From: Paraburkholderia sp. Tr-20389
GTDB lineage: Bacteria; Pseudomonadota; Gammaproteobacteria; Burkholderiales; Burkholderiaceae
Direction: 5' to 3'
Assembly: GCF_017104565.1 (NCBI RefSeq)
Contig: NZ_JAAGPD010000065.1
Coordinates: forward strand, 1-58,528
Length of the DNA stretch: 58,528 nucleotides
In this document: piece by piece, positions 45,017-53,369 of the stretch
Layout: each line of letters starts with the position of its first letter
How positions within the stretch are numbered: position 1 is the stretch's first letter
Notes under the pieces: model-generated
Told to the model about the DNA's origin: nothing
Databases searched by the model: none
The model's input: the letters and a program-made list of their open reading frames with translations, nothing else
Position numbers and translations under genes: made by a program

Positions 45017-45676
45017 TTATCCTCCCTGGCACGACAGGCAAAACGAGAGGAACCCATCCTGAAATGCCAGCCGGAAGAGTTCGGCGTCGTTGCACACTCC
45101 GAGCTTGACCATGCCTCTCATCTTGTGCGCGCTGATGGTCTGCTTGGATCTGTGCAACGCCCGTGCTATCTCGCAAACGGTCTTCCCTGAGACGAAATGC
45201 GCCAGGATCTCGCTTTCTCGCGGCGTCAGCGCCCGTTCAGGGTCGCTCAGGCATGCGGCGTTACCGCTTTTTCGCAACAGAGACGGGGAGAAATAGTGCG
45301 CATTAAAGTGGGCCGCCTTGATTGCGTCTGCCAGATGCCCGACGGTATCGATCCGATGCAACACAGCGGCAATTCCGAGTCGAGTCATCGTTGCGAGCTG
45401 CGCCGGATTTTCGATACAAGCATGGGCCACGATTCCCAGTCTGGGGTACCGGTTCTGGATAACGGGAATCACGGAGCGACATGGGCCCGACCTGATCTGA
45501 ATGGCGTAAGGATCCGTCACCAGAACGTCGCATCCCTTCTTTTCAGCAAGGGCTAGCACCTCTTCGCTGTCGTGTGCGGTACCAATGAGTTCCACATTTT
45601 CGCAGCCGCTCAGCACCTGTTCGATTCCGACCGTCACGATAGGGTGACTGTCTGCCGCAATAACCTTGATCATCAT
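45017..45676 (-). CDS. NarL/RcsB-type response regulator (REC + LuxR HTH)
   Basis: A 219-residue regulator. The N-terminal receiver (MMIKVIAADSHPIVTVGIEQ) has the acidic residues near the start and the phospho-acceptor Asp in CDVLVTDPY. The C-terminal LuxR HTH runs through LTPRESEILAHFVSGKTVCE and SKQTISAHKMRGMVKLGV. The overall pattern is closest to RcsB/NarL proteins. ATG 45676 is chosen with GGAG five bases upstream. No histidine kinase is adjacent, so its partner is elsewhere or is one of the orphan kinases. Downstream lies the GTG-started lipoprotein gene, 4 bp away. Confidence 0.88.
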   Translation of the reverse strand: MMIKVIAADSHPIVTVGIEQVLSGCENVELIGTAHDSEEVLALAEKKGCDVLVTDPYAIQIRSGPCRSVIPVIQNRYPRLGIVAHACIENPAQLATMTRLGIAAVLHRIDTVGHLADAIKAAHFNAHYFSPSLLRKSGNAACLSDPERALTPRESEILAHFVSGKTVCEIARALHRSKQTISAHKMRGMVKLGVCNDAELFRLAFQDGFLSFCLSCQGG

Positions 45677-46244
45677 GCTTGCTCCGAATTTGACTGCCAT
45701 TAGCGCGAGATGACCAATGCGCAAAGCGAGCGGCCACAGACGGGTATAGCGAGGCAACCGGCGTTAAGGTATTGCAAATATGCGTATTTCCTCAATTGGA
45801 CAAGTCCGATTCTTTCACGCTCCGATGGGATGTTTTTGTCGGACACCGTAGTCAATCAGCGTCTTCGAATGCTTCCCTTCTTTTCTTTATTGAGGACTAC
45901 AACGGACCTTATTGGACGAATCATGTCCGACATAGATGCTGTCTTGTTGACCCTGCGGTTGGGATTGACACACACTGTAAACAGGGTTCGCGGCGTCCCC
46001 CCCTATCCCAAGCCCGGTGGGCACGAGAGCTTGGACTTCTCTCAGGTCACACGGATGCAGTACATACCATCAAGCTGCGCCGCCTGTCGCCTCATGAGGA
46101 TGTAAGTGAGGCGGCCCCGCCCTCTACGACCCGTGCCTCGCTGATCCGAAAAAGAGCAGCGTTACCCATCCCGGCCGCCCCCCGCTGTTGACCTCAAATG
46201 TACCGGGGCGGCATTTCGTCACAGCTAACGTGAGTGCCTGACTT
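45677..46244. other. 568-bp divergent region without a supported gene
   Basis: The gap between a leftward regulator and a rightward chaperone-like gene should hold both promoters. Overlapping plus-strand ORFs (45710-46105, 45772-46191) have no domain and no good Shine-Dalgarno. A CG-rich run before 46190 precedes the chaperone-like gene. Confidence 0.5.
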
Positions 46245-46964
46245 ATGAGTCGCCAGGAAAGTATCAAGGAGATCCTCAAAATTGCGATCATTCTTCTCGT
46301 AACGACTGCGATGTCAGCGGCGGCAGTTGCTGCCGCGCAGTTCGCATTGGAGGTCGACCGAACGCACCTCTACCTTGATGAATCGTTGCCGGAGGACACG
46401 GTCGTCGTGCGAAACAAGTCTAATTCGCCGCTATTTCTCCGGTCGTCTGTTCAAGGATCTGGAGGCGCATCGCCGGCACCGGTCGTTGTGCGGCCTTTAG
46501 GTGCGTCGATCAGTCCTGGCGACACGGCGGTTATTCACGTTCGTTTGACGGATCCGGTGGGAGAAGAGGAGTCTTTGTTCCAACTGCAGCTGGAATGGCA
46601 GTTATCGTCGGATTCGGGTACGTCGAGGGCGCCTCGGCAACTTAACGTTCCCCTGCTGGTGCATCCAATGTCACTGCCGCGTCAGGTCAATCCGTGGTTG
46701 TATATCCGTTTCCGCATGACAGTGGACGGCCGCCTTTACGTCGACAATACCGGTCCTTACGTTCTACCGGTCTCGCCGCTGCTCGAGTTCGCGCCCGAAA
46801 AGCGTGCGTTTGGCCTTCCCAAGGCACTATTGCTCCCTCACGAGTCGGTATTCGTATCCGGCGTTTTCCCAAACTTGAAGTCCAACGCGGTGTCGATAAC
46901 GCCGACAGACCTTTCCGGCAAGCTGCTGCCTAAAATTGAATTGCCCCTTGAGCGAGGCAGCTAG
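46245..46964 (+). CDS. Orphan fimbrial-type periplasmic chaperone (PapD-like)
   Basis: A 239-residue protein with an N-terminal signal or anchor (IAIILLVTTAMSAAAVAAA). The mature part follows the PapD-like pattern: FALEVDRTHLYLDESLPEDT, VVVRNKSNSPLFLRSSVQGS, VVRPLGASISPGDTAVIHVR, then ending QLNVPLLVHP before a second domain (YIRFRMTVDGRLYVDNTGPY). Chaperones of this type cap fimbrial subunits for an usher. No usher or subunit gene is adjacent; the usher at the window start is 44 kb away. The second domain is shorter than usual. Function as a chaperone is likely but unproven. Confidence 0.75.
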   Translation: MSRQESIKEILKIAIILLVTTAMSAAAVAAAQFALEVDRTHLYLDESLPEDTVVVRNKSNSPLFLRSSVQGSGGASPAPVVVRPLGASISPGDTAVIHVRLTDPVGEEESLFQLQLEWQLSSDSGTSRAPRQLNVPLLVHPMSLPRQVNPWLYIRFRMTVDGRLYVDNTGPYVLPVSPLLEFAPEKRAFGLPKALLLPHESVFVSGVFPNLKSNAVSITPTDLSGKLLPKIELPLERGS

Positions 46965-47011
46965 TTCCGATCCCATCCGATGATTTGCGTAGACATACGT
47001 TTCTTTTCGCG

Positions 47012-47122
47012 GTTACCACAGTTACAGCAGTTACGCCGGCCGCAAAGCCTTATGGAGTAAGGCTTTGGCAGTTACGGCCTACCGTAACTGCGCGATTGCG
47101 TAACCGCGCCGAACGCGGTTAC
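47012..47122. repeat. GTTAC/GTAAC iteron array A (candidate replication region)
   Basis: Seven copies in 111 bp: GTTAC at 47012, 47021, 47030, 47071 and 47118; GTAAC at 47084 and 47100. Inside it is a perfect hairpin AAAGCCTTA-TGGAG-TAAGGCTTT (47044-47066). It lies 12 bp downstream of the primase stop codon. Confidence 0.7.
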
Positions 47123-47134
47123 GCAACACGGCAC

Positions 47135-49876
47135 TCAGGAACTGGACCACATGGCGGAAGTGAAGACATACACTTTCGTCGGTCCCTTGCCGGGCAGTCG
47201 CTCCGTTCGCTGAGCCCAGCCGTTACTGGCGGGCTTGAGCCACCCTGCCTCTATCAGCGTTTTCGCGGCAAGCTTGGGGTCTTGACCCGGGCAGATTTCC
47301 CGCTTGAACACTTCAGGAAATAACAGGTACTCAACGCCTGACTCGGTCGAACGCCTGTAGCCTGCGCGGTTCAGCGTCGGGCGGTCACCGTTATCCTGCA
47401 GGTCGGTGAACCGGGCCTCTTCATGCGATTCGAAAAACGCCTTGACGGAAGACAACAGAGCGGCGTTTTCGATGTTGCCGGCACCGCCCCGCCCGCTCAT
47501 CCACTCGCGAAAGCACGTAGCCGATGCAGATTTGGCCTCGCCCGGATTCCACCCCGTGATCCCTCTTTCGGTCGCATGCTCGCCCGCAAGCGCAATGAGG
47601 GCGAAGCGCTGGCACACCCGATGTGCCTGGCCGCTCGCATCTGCTGGAAGATGTTCGTCGAGAAATCGCTCCGTTCCCCGCTTTAGCAGGTTGGCCATGC
47701 TGGCCGACTCACCCGTCAGTATCTTGAGATACTCGACGGCCGCGACACCGTAGCTGCGTGCGCAGCCCTCATTGACGACCGAGGAAAATTGCGCGCCGCC
47801 CGACGTCCCGTGCAGGTTTTCGAAAAGTCCCATTCCCTTGCCCGCATCGGCCGGCAACTCGACCAGCCGGACCTCCTGACCCGCCTTCGCACGCTTTCCT
47901 CCCGCCTGCATGTGTTGCGCAAGGCCGATTTCTCCCGCTGACAGGAAGAGTAGCCGCCAGGTCTGTCGGGGTCGCGCGGTCCCGCTGCGGCCAGCCCGCG
48001 CTTTTCCGCTGCCGTTGGCAAGCATGTAAGCGATTTCGCCTGCTTCACGTGGATCAACCTGCGCGAGCTCGTCAAGTACCAGCAACGTGTCGTTATGGAG
48101 TGCAGCGAGCGCTTCGAGCCCGTTCGATGTCGCGCGCCAGCGCTGCATATAGTCGGGACCGCCGAAAACGCTACATGCCGCGCGAAGCGCCGTCGTCTTT
48201 CCGGTCGACGATTCTCCTACCAGATTGATACCGCCGGATTCCTGACCAGAATGGACGAGTAGCATTCCCGCGAATGCCGCGGACACGGCGAGCACCAGCC
48301 GGGAGTTGCCGGTGCAATAGCGCGCCACGTCGTTTTTCCAGTCATCGATCGTTCCTGCTTGCGAGTAGGTGTGCAGCACCGCCTCCGATTGGAAGATCAC
48401 CCTTTCGGCTGAATCGCCGACCGTCCGGTCAGGGAAAACGAATGCACCGTTATGCCAGCCTGTGCGCGTGACACATCGGGCACGCGCCTTGGGCTTGGCT
48501 GTCGTGACGTACTCGGTCAACTTGTTACGCGCTCGCGCTCCGGGAGCGATATCAAGGCCCAGTCGGGCGAGTTCGCCTCTCATATCAGCGCCGTCTGAAC
48601 GAAGCATTTCCATGGGCATGCCCCATACGTGTGGGTGATCGTCTGCGTCTGCCCACTCGAGCAGGCGCCCCCAGTTTTCCGAAGCGCGGTCGCGCACGAG
48701 CGCGCTCACCCGCAGCGGTGAGCAGATCCAGCGCCGCTCGCCTTCGTCGTCCAGATAGAAGACGCCTTCCCCAGTCACGCTGAACCCTCGCGGCACGCAG
48801 CCATTGCTGGCCACGCCCGGGTGCTCGCCAGGCTGATTAACCGGTACCGACATGGGGGGCGCGGCACGTGCGATCTGACGGGATACCTCATCGGCGCCGA
48901 ACCGCACATGGATGTCGTTAAAGTCCGATTCGCCCTGCGCGCGCTCGCTGCCGAAATCAGGCAGTGCGAGCATGCCCCCAACGGCAACCGCAGCCTCGAC
49001 CGCCTTGGACTGCCCGTTACCCAGATCGGCGAGGATCACCAGATGCGCGTCGGGGTACGCACGCCCCATCGCCCGAGCGAGCGCGGGCAAGTTGCCGGCC
49101 GAAAGGGCAGCGACGGCCGGATCGCCAGTGCAAGCGTGCGCCGAGAGCATCGTTGCAACGCCCTCACCGATGAGAATCCGGTCGTTGCTGCGTGCAGGCT
49201 TTGCTGCAATCCACCCGCCCCCTGACTTCTCTCCTCGTGCGAGCGCACATTTACGGCCTGTCTCATCGATCATCTCGACGCTCGTAACGGCCCCATCGAT
49301 TTCCACCGGTGCAATCAGAATGCGACCTGTGAGCGCTTCCCCGCCTGCGCGGGGCGTGTATCCGATCACGGCCGACAGCGTTTCGAGCGGCAGTTCCCGG
49401 AGCTGCGCAATCGCCGCAACTCCCTTCCGAATCAGATACGGGTGGTCGCTGGTGGCCGGTGCCGACGTATCGATGATGCGGGCAGCGAGAATCGCGGCGC
49501 GCTTTCGTTCCATCAGTCGCCGATTAGCCTCATTGCGCGCGCGTGTCTCGCGCTCGTCATGGCGTTGCACGAGACCCGCGCTCGAATCGTGCGTCCGGAT
49601 GCCCGGACCCGAGTAGCCATGCTTCCTGGCAATCGCGATGAGAGTTTTAATGGTGATTCCGCCATCTGCGCGCAAAGAACGCCACGTATCACGCGCGTCC
49701 GCCTCGATGTAACGGTCACTGCGTCTACTCCAGGTATCGAACACTTTGAAGCCCTCCTCTCCAAGTGCGTGCTTGATGGCCGCGGCGATACGAAACCATG
49801 TGTCTCGATCGATGTCGGCCGGAATGAACGACAACACATCCCCGATTTGCTGAGAATTCCCCGCGACCGTGTTCAT
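47135..49876 (-). CDS. P4-alpha-like primase/helicase (PriCT_2-Toprim-DUF927)
   Basis: A 913-residue replication protein. Residues about 10-90 match PriCT_2 (PADIDRDTWFRIAAAIKHAL, DTWRSLRADGGITIKTLIAI). A Toprim-like domain about 230-340 has ILIGEGVATMLSAHA and LVILADLGNG. The DUF927 helicase domain about 360-650 has Walker A VGESSTGKTTAL (about 552-562) and Walker B LLVLDELAQ. Such proteins prime and unwind at the element's own origin, as alpha does in phage P4. It is the last gene of a chain of overlapping genes (4-bp overlap with 49873-50208). GTTAC arrays flank the module. Confidence 0.88.
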   Translation of the reverse strand: MNTVAGNSQQIGDVLSFIPADIDRDTWFRIAAAIKHALGEEGFKVFDTWSRRSDRYIEADARDTWRSLRADGGITIKTLIAIARKHGYSGPGIRTHDSSAGLVQRHDERETRARNEANRRLMERKRAAILAARIIDTSAPATSDHPYLIRKGVAAIAQLRELPLETLSAVIGYTPRAGGEALTGRILIAPVEIDGAVTSVEMIDETGRKCALARGEKSGGGWIAAKPARSNDRILIGEGVATMLSAHACTGDPAVAALSAGNLPALARAMGRAYPDAHLVILADLGNGQSKAVEAAVAVGGMLALPDFGSERAQGESDFNDIHVRFGADEVSRQIARAAPPMSVPVNQPGEHPGVASNGCVPRGFSVTGEGVFYLDDEGERRWICSPLRVSALVRDRASENWGRLLEWADADDHPHVWGMPMEMLRSDGADMRGELARLGLDIAPGARARNKLTEYVTTAKPKARARCVTRTGWHNGAFVFPDRTVGDSAERVIFQSEAVLHTYSQAGTIDDWKNDVARYCTGNSRLVLAVSAAFAGMLLVHSGQESGGINLVGESSTGKTTALRAACSVFGGPDYMQRWRATSNGLEALAALHNDTLLVLDELAQVDPREAGEIAYMLANGSGKARAGRSGTARPRQTWRLLFLSAGEIGLAQHMQAGGKRAKAGQEVRLVELPADAGKGMGLFENLHGTSGGAQFSSVVNEGCARSYGVAAVEYLKILTGESASMANLLKRGTERFLDEHLPADASGQAHRVCQRFALIALAGEHATERGITGWNPGEAKSASATCFREWMSGRGGAGNIENAALLSSVKAFFESHEEARFTDLQDNGDRPTLNRAGYRRSTESGVEYLLFPEVFKREICPGQDPKLAAKTLIEAGWLKPASNGWAQRTERLPGKGPTKVYVFTSAMWSSS

Positions 49877-50208
49877 TGCACGCCTCCATCACCGAGACCG
49901 GCACGCAAAAGCACTGCAATAAAGGCTGCCGAGTCGCCGATCACGCGCGTCGCTTCATCCGCAAGCGCGCAGATGCCTTCGAGATCGTCGCCGCGGTACA
50001 TCTTGGTCTCCAGGATGTCGCCCTTAGCGAACCCACCCGCCCGAGCGGCACTTAGCACCGCATCAAGAATGTGGCGTGAATGCTGCCGAATCTCGGGCTC
50101 GACATCCTCGGCCTGATACCAGATGAAGCCGGCTATAGCGACCAGATGGGCGGGACTGACGTAATGCCCGTCACCAAGGTACACACCGCGATCCTGGTTT
50201 CTTTTCAT
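49873..50208 (-). CDS. Hypothetical protein of the replication operon
   Basis: A 111-residue protein, not recognised. It begins MKRNQDRGVYLGDGHYVSPA and has helical segments (HSRHILDAVLSAARAGGFAK, AFIAVLLRAG). No TM or DNA-binding motif. Four-base overlaps at both ends with its neighbours mean it is translated with the primase, so an accessory role in replication or its control is likely; no more can be said. Confidence 0.7.
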   Translation of the reverse strand: MKRNQDRGVYLGDGHYVSPAHLVAIAGFIWYQAEDVEPEIRQHSRHILDAVLSAARAGGFAKGDILETKMYRGDDLEGICALADEATRVIGDSAAFIAVLLRAGLGDGGVQ

Positions 50209-50720
50209 GTGCCGCTCCTTGAGGAGTACTTATCGGCATCGACACAACAAGACGAACCTTTGTGCTCACCGACCACATCGAGAAGGCGTCGGCTCAACTT
50301 GTTGAGGCCATTTGTCGCATCAGCCATCTCTTCGAGATGCGTTTGGCTCGCTTGCGAAGCAAGTTCAGCGAAACCGTGCGTCAATTGGCCGCAGTTCATA
50401 GCCGCGACGATATCGTCAAGTAGCTTGCGCGCCGCCTTCGCAGCGTCGGCGGCTCGCGTCAACTGTTGCACGATCTCGTCTGCGATCTGACGAAGAGCCA
50501 ATTTCTCGGCCGCCCTCCCTGGCCCGGATTCGACTGCGCACCATTCAGTCGAATCCGAAGCAGCGTCGGCGACTTGCCTCGAAAGATCGATCAGCAGGCC
50601 GACCACTCCGTGGATGGGAATGGCGTCGTCCAGTCGGTCGACGGGTAGAGCCGACGAAAGCGTTTGGAGGACGTCGTGGATCTGCCACGCCTTCGCGGGA
50701 ATCTGCGGTTGACTAATCAT
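50205..50720 (-). CDS. Hypothetical helical protein of the replication operon
   Basis: A 171-residue protein, not recognised. Mostly helical and Ala-rich with a probable coiled segment (EIVQQLTRAADAAKAARKLL). ATG 50720 has a GGAGG Shine-Dalgarno inside the end of the preceding gene and overlaps it by 8 bp; its stop overlaps the next start by 4 bp. It belongs to the primase transcription unit; function unknown. Confidence 0.7.
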   Translation of the reverse strand: MISQPQIPAKAWQIHDVLQTLSSALPVDRLDDAIPIHGVVGLLIDLSRQVADAASDSTEWCAVESGPGRAAEKLALRQIADEIVQQLTRAADAAKAARKLLDDIVAAMNCGQLTHGFAELASQASQTHLEEMADATNGLNKLSRRLLDVVGEHKGSSCCVDADKYSSRSGT

Positions 50721-50883
50721 TCATTACCTCCGGACAGACAAGCTCAGCGAGACGACGAAGTGCGTCGCCGGCGATGTCGAGCGCGTCGGCATCCGTCGGC
50801 GCGGGTGCAGCGTCGCGTAACGCACGATTGACAATTTCGATTGGGGATTGCGTTTGCTCAGGACGAGCGAGGACTTGGCGCAT
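50713..50883 (-). CDS. Small hypothetical protein, first gene of the replication operon
   Basis: A 56-residue protein starting MRQVLARPEQTQSPIEIVNR. The start at 50883 is fixed by an ideal AAGGAGG seven bases before the ATG; the longer ORF to 51096 is an artefact. Acidic and helical, with one Cys, no known domain. It is likely the first gene after the operon promoter and may be regulatory. Confidence 0.65.
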   Translation of the reverse strand: MRQVLARPEQTQSPIEIVNRALRDAAPAPTDADALDIAGDALRRLAELVCPEVMND

Positions 50884-51247
50884 GGTGCGACCTCCTTGGG
50901 TTAATGAGCACCCGATCCCCAACGCCAATTGGGGTGGCCGGGCACATGGCAGAGTTGGCGTACCGGAACCCAAGGAAACCGGCGAGCGCAAGCGCTCCCC
51001 CACCAAGGCCCGACCATAGAAGCCGGCACGAGGTGTACGGACGTAAAAAAACCGCGCTGCGGCGGTTGTCCGCCTTGGGAAATTTCTGGACGCCAATCCA
51101 GGTTCGCTTTTGTATCAGCGACGAATTCAGTATACGTTCCCCCATATATGGAGGCAAGGCGGATATGCGATCTCGCATACGGATCCACAATAGGGAAGAG
51201 AGCAGGATTTCGCCCCCGCCCGAGGATTCGGGCGGGAGGATCAGAGG
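50884..51247. other. Promoter region of the replication operon
   Basis: 364 bp between the AlpA-type gene and the small ORF. It holds the terminator at 51050-51067, an AT-rich stretch near 51120-51160 that could hold a leftward promoter, and no supported gene. Confidence 0.5.
51050..51067 (-). terminator. Intrinsic terminator after the AlpA-type gene
   Basis: Stem AACCGC / GCGGTT with loop GCTGCG, followed on the minus strand by TTTTT. It isolates the HTH gene at 51248 from the replication operon. Confidence 0.7.
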
Positions 51248-51484
51248 TCACGCGGTGGCTGCAGCTTGGACTAGGGCCGCGCGGATCAGCCCGACGTTGA
51301 AACGCGTGGTCGACCCGAACTTGCGGGGAGGAGGAAGCCGTCCTTCCCTAACGCGCCGCCAGACGGTCGGCACCGAGCATCCAAAAAGCCCTGCGACAGT
51401 TCGAATCTGCACGTGAGCGGAGTCTGGCAACAGGTCGAACGAAGATAACTCCCTGGAGATAAATGAATCGGATCGTAAGGTCAC
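51248..51484 (-). CDS. AlpA-like helix-turn-helix regulator
   Basis: A 78-residue protein. The winged HTH core is QIRTVAGLFGCSVPTVWRRV, then REGRLPPPRKFGSTTRFNVG, the pattern of AlpA/MerR-like excisionase and phage regulators. It probably controls the integrase or the replication operon. The first 25 residues look unstructured, so a slightly later start is possible. It has its own terminator downstream. A second protein of the same type is at 52917. Confidence 0.85.
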   Translation of the reverse strand: MTLRSDSFISRELSSFDLLPDSAHVQIRTVAGLFGCSVPTVWRRVREGRLPPPRKFGSTTRFNVGLIRAALVQAAATA

Positions 51485-51661
51485 GATTGCTCCCGAAATA
51501 AAGCGACGCAGTTCGCCCGCTACTGCGTCTCACTGAACCAGCCTGAAACCGGGCAAGCTTCATTAGACGCGACCCGCACACGTGTGTCTTGGCACCAATT
51601 TGATGGAATTACGTGCCGGGACAGCATCGCGGCGGGTGTTCTGCGCCAGGCGCCGAGCGTA

Positions 51662-52558
51662 CTACCCGTCGCCGAATTCGTGTCTCGTCTTCTTCTTTTG
51701 CTTTTTGGCGCGCACCTGCCCCGCGAGCACCCTGCTGGTCTGGACGGTCATCAGCGAATTGGCCATGGGCCGGACCGTTCGGCGTACCCGCTCAGCCGGA
51801 GACGAAAGTTCAATCTCATTGGGGAACAGTGCGGTCGCGATCTCGTTGTCGGTGAATTTCGTTCGTCGCAATACCGAAATGATCTGAAGATCGATGTATG
51901 CCAGCACCTTCATCTCGTGCCAGCGTATGAAGTGGTTTCGATCGAACCCACGTCGGGGCTTTTTCATTCCGACGCGGCTTTGGAATTCCTTCACGAAAGA
52001 AGCGATGTGTTTCAACAGATCGTCCAGCGGCACGGTCAAGTCGACGATGATGTGAGCGACCCCCATATCGCTGGAAAATCCATGGATGCTCTCGATAAGG
52101 ATCCTGCACGGCTGATCCGCGAGTCGATGAAGTTGTTCATCCTCCGGCCCCTCGAAGCGCTCATCCGAGGAGAAAAGCCGCGCGACCACCTCGTGAGGGA
52201 TACCCTCCGCCTCAGCGGCCTCGCGCGTCAGGTGCGAAATGCCGGCAACGTCTCTCACTGTAAGCTCGGCGACCGGTTGCTCCACCCCAGGGTAGATATC
52301 AAAGGTGTCATCGCTTGCGGCCAAAAGCAGCGGTGCCTGAATCCGCCTCAGGCATCTGCGAAACAGAACGATGTGAAGCGCCTTGAGCGTTTCGCTATCC
52401 GCGCGCAACACCGTCCCGTCTACTAACAGGTTTGCAGCCCTGAGATCCGAATTCCGCTCATTGAGATTCAACGCCCAGTCTTCAAGGGTCAACCGTTCGG
52501 CTCCCTCATATTTTGTGATATCGAAGAATGTGGGCAGGCGGGGACGACGATTTTTCAT
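51662..52558 (-). CDS. DUF6387-like protein
   Basis: A 298-residue protein. It begins MKNRRPRLPTFFDITKYEGA and continues LTLEDWALNLNERNSDL, which recalls DUF6387 proteins often carried on integrative elements beside the integrase. The body is helical without a recognised catalytic motif; the C-terminus is highly basic (RAKKQKKKTRHE), suggesting nucleic-acid contact. ATG 52558 has GGAG six bases before it; the longer ORF to 52690 is rejected. Family call is from memory of its N-terminal pattern and is moderate. Confidence 0.6.
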   Translation of the reverse strand: MKNRRPRLPTFFDITKYEGAERLTLEDWALNLNERNSDLRAANLLVDGTVLRADSETLKALHIVLFRRCLRRIQAPLLLAASDDTFDIYPGVEQPVAELTVRDVAGISHLTREAAEAEGIPHEVVARLFSSDERFEGPEDEQLHRLADQPCRILIESIHGFSSDMGVAHIIVDLTVPLDDLLKHIASFVKEFQSRVGMKKPRRGFDRNHFIRWHEMKVLAYIDLQIISVLRRTKFTDNEIATALFPNEIELSSPAERVRRTVRPMANSLMTVQTSRVLAGQVRAKKQKKKTRHEFGDG

Positions 52559-52916
52559 TGGACACTCCGTGGTGAAAAAATCGAATCGTCGGCCGTAACA
52601 GCTACCCCCGCTCCACTCTTTAAGCGTCAGAAGGGCGCGCTTGCTCGGGATGCGACCGGGTCGAACAAGCGTCTCCGAAAGCCTCCTCAATAGAATCGAA
52701 GTCGGCCAGCCAGGTGCCAGTCGACATGACTAGCCGGCGTACCCGCGACCTCGGGCGCGGTTACAGCAAACGCGGTTACGAAAACCCGGTTACCTGTAAC
52801 GCCTTGCCTGGCAAGCGATTGCGGCAGGCGTTACAGCCGTTACCGCTGTAACCGCGTTTTTTTGTATGTGGCAGGTGAGGGTGCGACGCAGCGAACGACC
52901 GACGGCAGAACAGATA
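52559..52916. other. Gap holding iteron array B
   Basis: 358 bp without a gene. GTTAC/GTAAC array B occupies 52760-52852, followed by a T-run. Confidence 0.65.
52760..52852. repeat. GTTAC/GTAAC iteron array B (candidate replication region)
   Basis: Seven copies in 93 bp: GTTAC at 52760, 52775, 52789, 52830 and 52839; GTAAC at 52796 and 52848. Many sit in a longer GCGGTTAC context, also seen in array A. It has the same number and orientation mix (5+2) as array A, 5.7 kb away on the other side of the replication genes. Confidence 0.7.
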
Positions 52917-53129
52917 TCAATGGTCGGCAGTTCGGTATTCCGCCGGTGATGCAAGAAAAGCTTCTATGTCGGCAATACGCCAGCCCACCGATCGAGGGCC
53001 GATCGCAACGGGCGCAGGGAAGGTTCCTTTGCTAATCCTCGCGTAGATGGTTGAACGGGACAGTCCCGTCAATTCCTCGACCTCGGGACGACGGAGTAGA
53101 GCAAGACCGGGATCCTTGAGCCTATTCAT
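52917..53129 (-). CDS. AlpA family phage/excision regulator
   Basis: A 70-residue protein, the usual AlpA length. LLRRPEVEELTGLSRSTIYA, then RISKGTFPAPVAIGPRSVGW and RIADIEAFL are the standard AlpA signature. In P4-like elements these small HTH proteins activate or direct excision by the integrase. It lies 240 bp downstream of the integrase gene in the same direction. ATG 53129 (MNRLKDPG) is chosen because the domain starts at once. Confidence 0.92.
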   Translation of the reverse strand: MNRLKDPGLALLRRPEVEELTGLSRSTIYARISKGTFPAPVAIGPRSVGWRIADIEAFLASPAEYRTADH

Positions 53130-53329
53130 GTGCGCTCCCGGCTGGGGCACCGACAGGTAGAGTGCTGGGCATGTTGGTCACCTGGTTTGAGGAAGTGGTC
53201 CTGTGCCCGCTTGAATCTGCGCACCTGATTCAGATTGCGCCGGGGCGACGGCCATTACAGACCAGACACGTCCATGTGTCGCGGCAGACAAATGCTGACG
53301 GTTTTATGCCGGGGTGACTTTGGTCGGTA

Positions 53330-53350
53330 GATGCCCCCGAACGGGGCATC
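53330..53350 (-). terminator. Hairpin downstream of the integrase gene
   Basis: GATGCCCC-CGAAC-GGGGCATC: 8-bp perfect stem, 20 bp after the integrase stop. No T-run follows, so termination is uncertain; it could be a regulatory or recombination-related structure. Confidence 0.4.
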
Positions 53351-53369
53351 AGTGCGCAGCCAGAGCCGG

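Noticed and set aside
45772-46191. Overlapping plus-strand ORFs upstream of the chaperone-like gene
   Set aside because: No domain or ribosome-binding site, and the two frames compete; kept as intergenic.
46965-47011. Direct repeat of the tRNA-Ala 3' end at the left edge of the P4-like element
   Set aside because: I compared the region by eye and found no match to the tRNA sequence, so the left boundary stays open.
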